DNA of 15,922 bases, from assembly GCA_030428745.1 (NCBI GenBank), contig JAUIEG010000008.1, positions 1 to 15,922 of the forward strand, read 5' to 3'. Positions 15,394-15,922 of the stretch are shown here, in pieces. The translations under genes were made by a program, and so were the position numbers. The notes under the pieces were generated by a model. The model worked only from the letters and a program-made list of their open reading frames with translations. It did no database searches and had not been told where the DNA came from. The DNA is from Alphaproteobacteria bacterium (lineage in GTDB: Bacteria; Pseudomonadota; Alphaproteobacteria; Caulobacterales; Parvularculaceae). Each line of letters opens with the position of its first letter. The first letter of the stretch is position 1.

Positions 15394-15922
15394 TTAGATC
15401 GGGAAATGGCCGGATTCCGTCTCGACGGTGATCCAGCGCAATTCCGTAAAACTGTCGATTCCGGCCTTGCCGCCGAAGCGGCCGTAACCGGAAGCGCCGA
15501 CGCCGCCAAACGGCATCTGCGCCTCGTCGTGAACAGTCGGGCCATTGACGTGGCAAATGCCGGAATGAATTTTGCGCGCCACCTTGAGGCCGCGCGCCGT
15601 ATCGCGGGTGAAGACCGCAGCCGAAAGCCCGTATTCTGAGTCATTGGCGAGGCGGATCGCGTCGGCTTCGTCTTTCGCACGAATGACGCCGACCACCGGG
15701 CCGAAACTTTCATCACGATAGATTTTCATGTCGGCGGTAACGCCGTCGACAACCGTCGCTGGCATCAACACCGTTTCCGCCGTGCCGCCAGCGATGATCT
15801 TCGCGCCCCTTGACGCTGCGTCGGTGATCAGCGCATTGACGTTCGAAACCGTTTTCTTGTCGACCACGGCGCCAAGCGGCGTCTTGCCTTCGCGCGGGTC
15901 GCCGGTCGCCAGAGACTTCGCT
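15394..15922 (-). CDS. vdh: Aldehyde dehydrogenase (vanillin/4-hydroxybenzaldehyde type), C-terminal part
   Basis: The last 175 residues of an NAD(P)-dependent aldehyde dehydrogenase; the rest lies beyond the right edge. Visible features are SLATGDPREGKTPLGAVVD, the conserved YRDESFGPVVGVIRAKDEAD (cofactor glutamate in ESFGP), NDSEYGLSAAVFTRD, HSGICHVNGPTVHDEAQMPF and GGVGASGYGRFGGKAGIDSF, with FTELRWITVE near the end. The catalytic cysteine should fall just outside the window. HVNGPTVHDEAQMPFGG is typical of the vanillin/salicylaldehyde dehydrogenase group. Its position directly before the hydratase/lyase says it oxidises the aldehyde released by that enzyme: vanillin to vanillate, or 4-hydroxybenzaldehyde to 4-hydroxybenzoate, which PobA would then use. 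The substrate is inferred from context. Confidence 0.93.
   Translation of the reverse strand, partial: AKSLATGDPREGKTPLGAVVDKKTVSNVNALITDAASRGAKIIAGGTAETVLMPATVVDGVTADMKIYRDESFGPVVGVIRAKDEADAIRLANDSEYGLSAAVFTRDTARGLKVARKIHSGICHVNGPTVHDEAQMPFGGVGASGYGRFGGKAGIDSFTELRWITVETESGHFPI

Noticed and set aside
1..15922. CRISPR array, tRNA or rRNA genes, integrase attachment site
   Set aside because: I saw no regularly spaced repeats, no tRNA cloverleaf, no rRNA stretches and no direct repeats that could be paired as att sites.

Overview
The window looks like chromosomal or integrated DNA from an alphaproteobacterium. This is inferred from the high-GC coding at both ends, the TrbB-C-D-E proteins of the type seen on rhizobial and related conjugative elements, and a TonB-dependent receptor beside an aromatic-acid catabolic operon. 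The species cannot be named from the sequence. Every intact gene recognised lies on the minus strand.

Layout, left to right. (1) 1-1834: the promoter-proximal end of a conjugative type IV secretion operon, trbB-trbC-trbD-trbE, with overlapping genes; trbE runs off the left edge. (2) 1835-4153: a degraded zone on the plus strand. It holds a multiply frameshifted HipA-like kinase relic (about 2138-3570), followed by the C-terminal scrap of an IS66-family transposase (about 3640-3861). (3) 4154-5679: an overlapping xdhC-mocA-like pair for maturing molybdenum hydroxylases, with no hydroxylase structural genes beside it. (4) 5680-11865: a visibly AT-richer block. It has an exported amidohydrolase, a lipoprotein of unknown family and a TonB-dependent receptor whose frame is broken by one in-frame TAA codon. 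These are separated by long intergenic stretches, one of which holds an 8-bp perfect inverted repeat. (5) 11866-15922: a compact high-GC operon read right to left: aldehyde dehydrogenase (vdh-like, partial), hydroxycinnamoyl-CoA hydratase-lyase, feruloyl/coumaroyl-CoA synthetase, and 4-hydroxybenzoate 3-hydroxylase (pobA).

How the genes work together. The right-hand operon describes a complete route for p-coumarate: CoA activation, side-chain hydration and retro-aldol cleavage to 4-hydroxybenzaldehyde, oxidation to 4-hydroxybenzoate, then ring hydroxylation to protocatechuate. The same first three enzymes would take ferulate to vanillate. The receptor, lipoprotein and amidohydrolase may form an uptake and periplasmic hydrolysis module, but that is inference from co-orientation and shared base composition. 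The conjugation genes, the decayed kinase and the IS66 scrap suggest an integrated-element border or a region of repeated insertion and decay. I did not find a convincing wholly new system. The best leads are the nonsense-split receptor and its two unusual neighbours.
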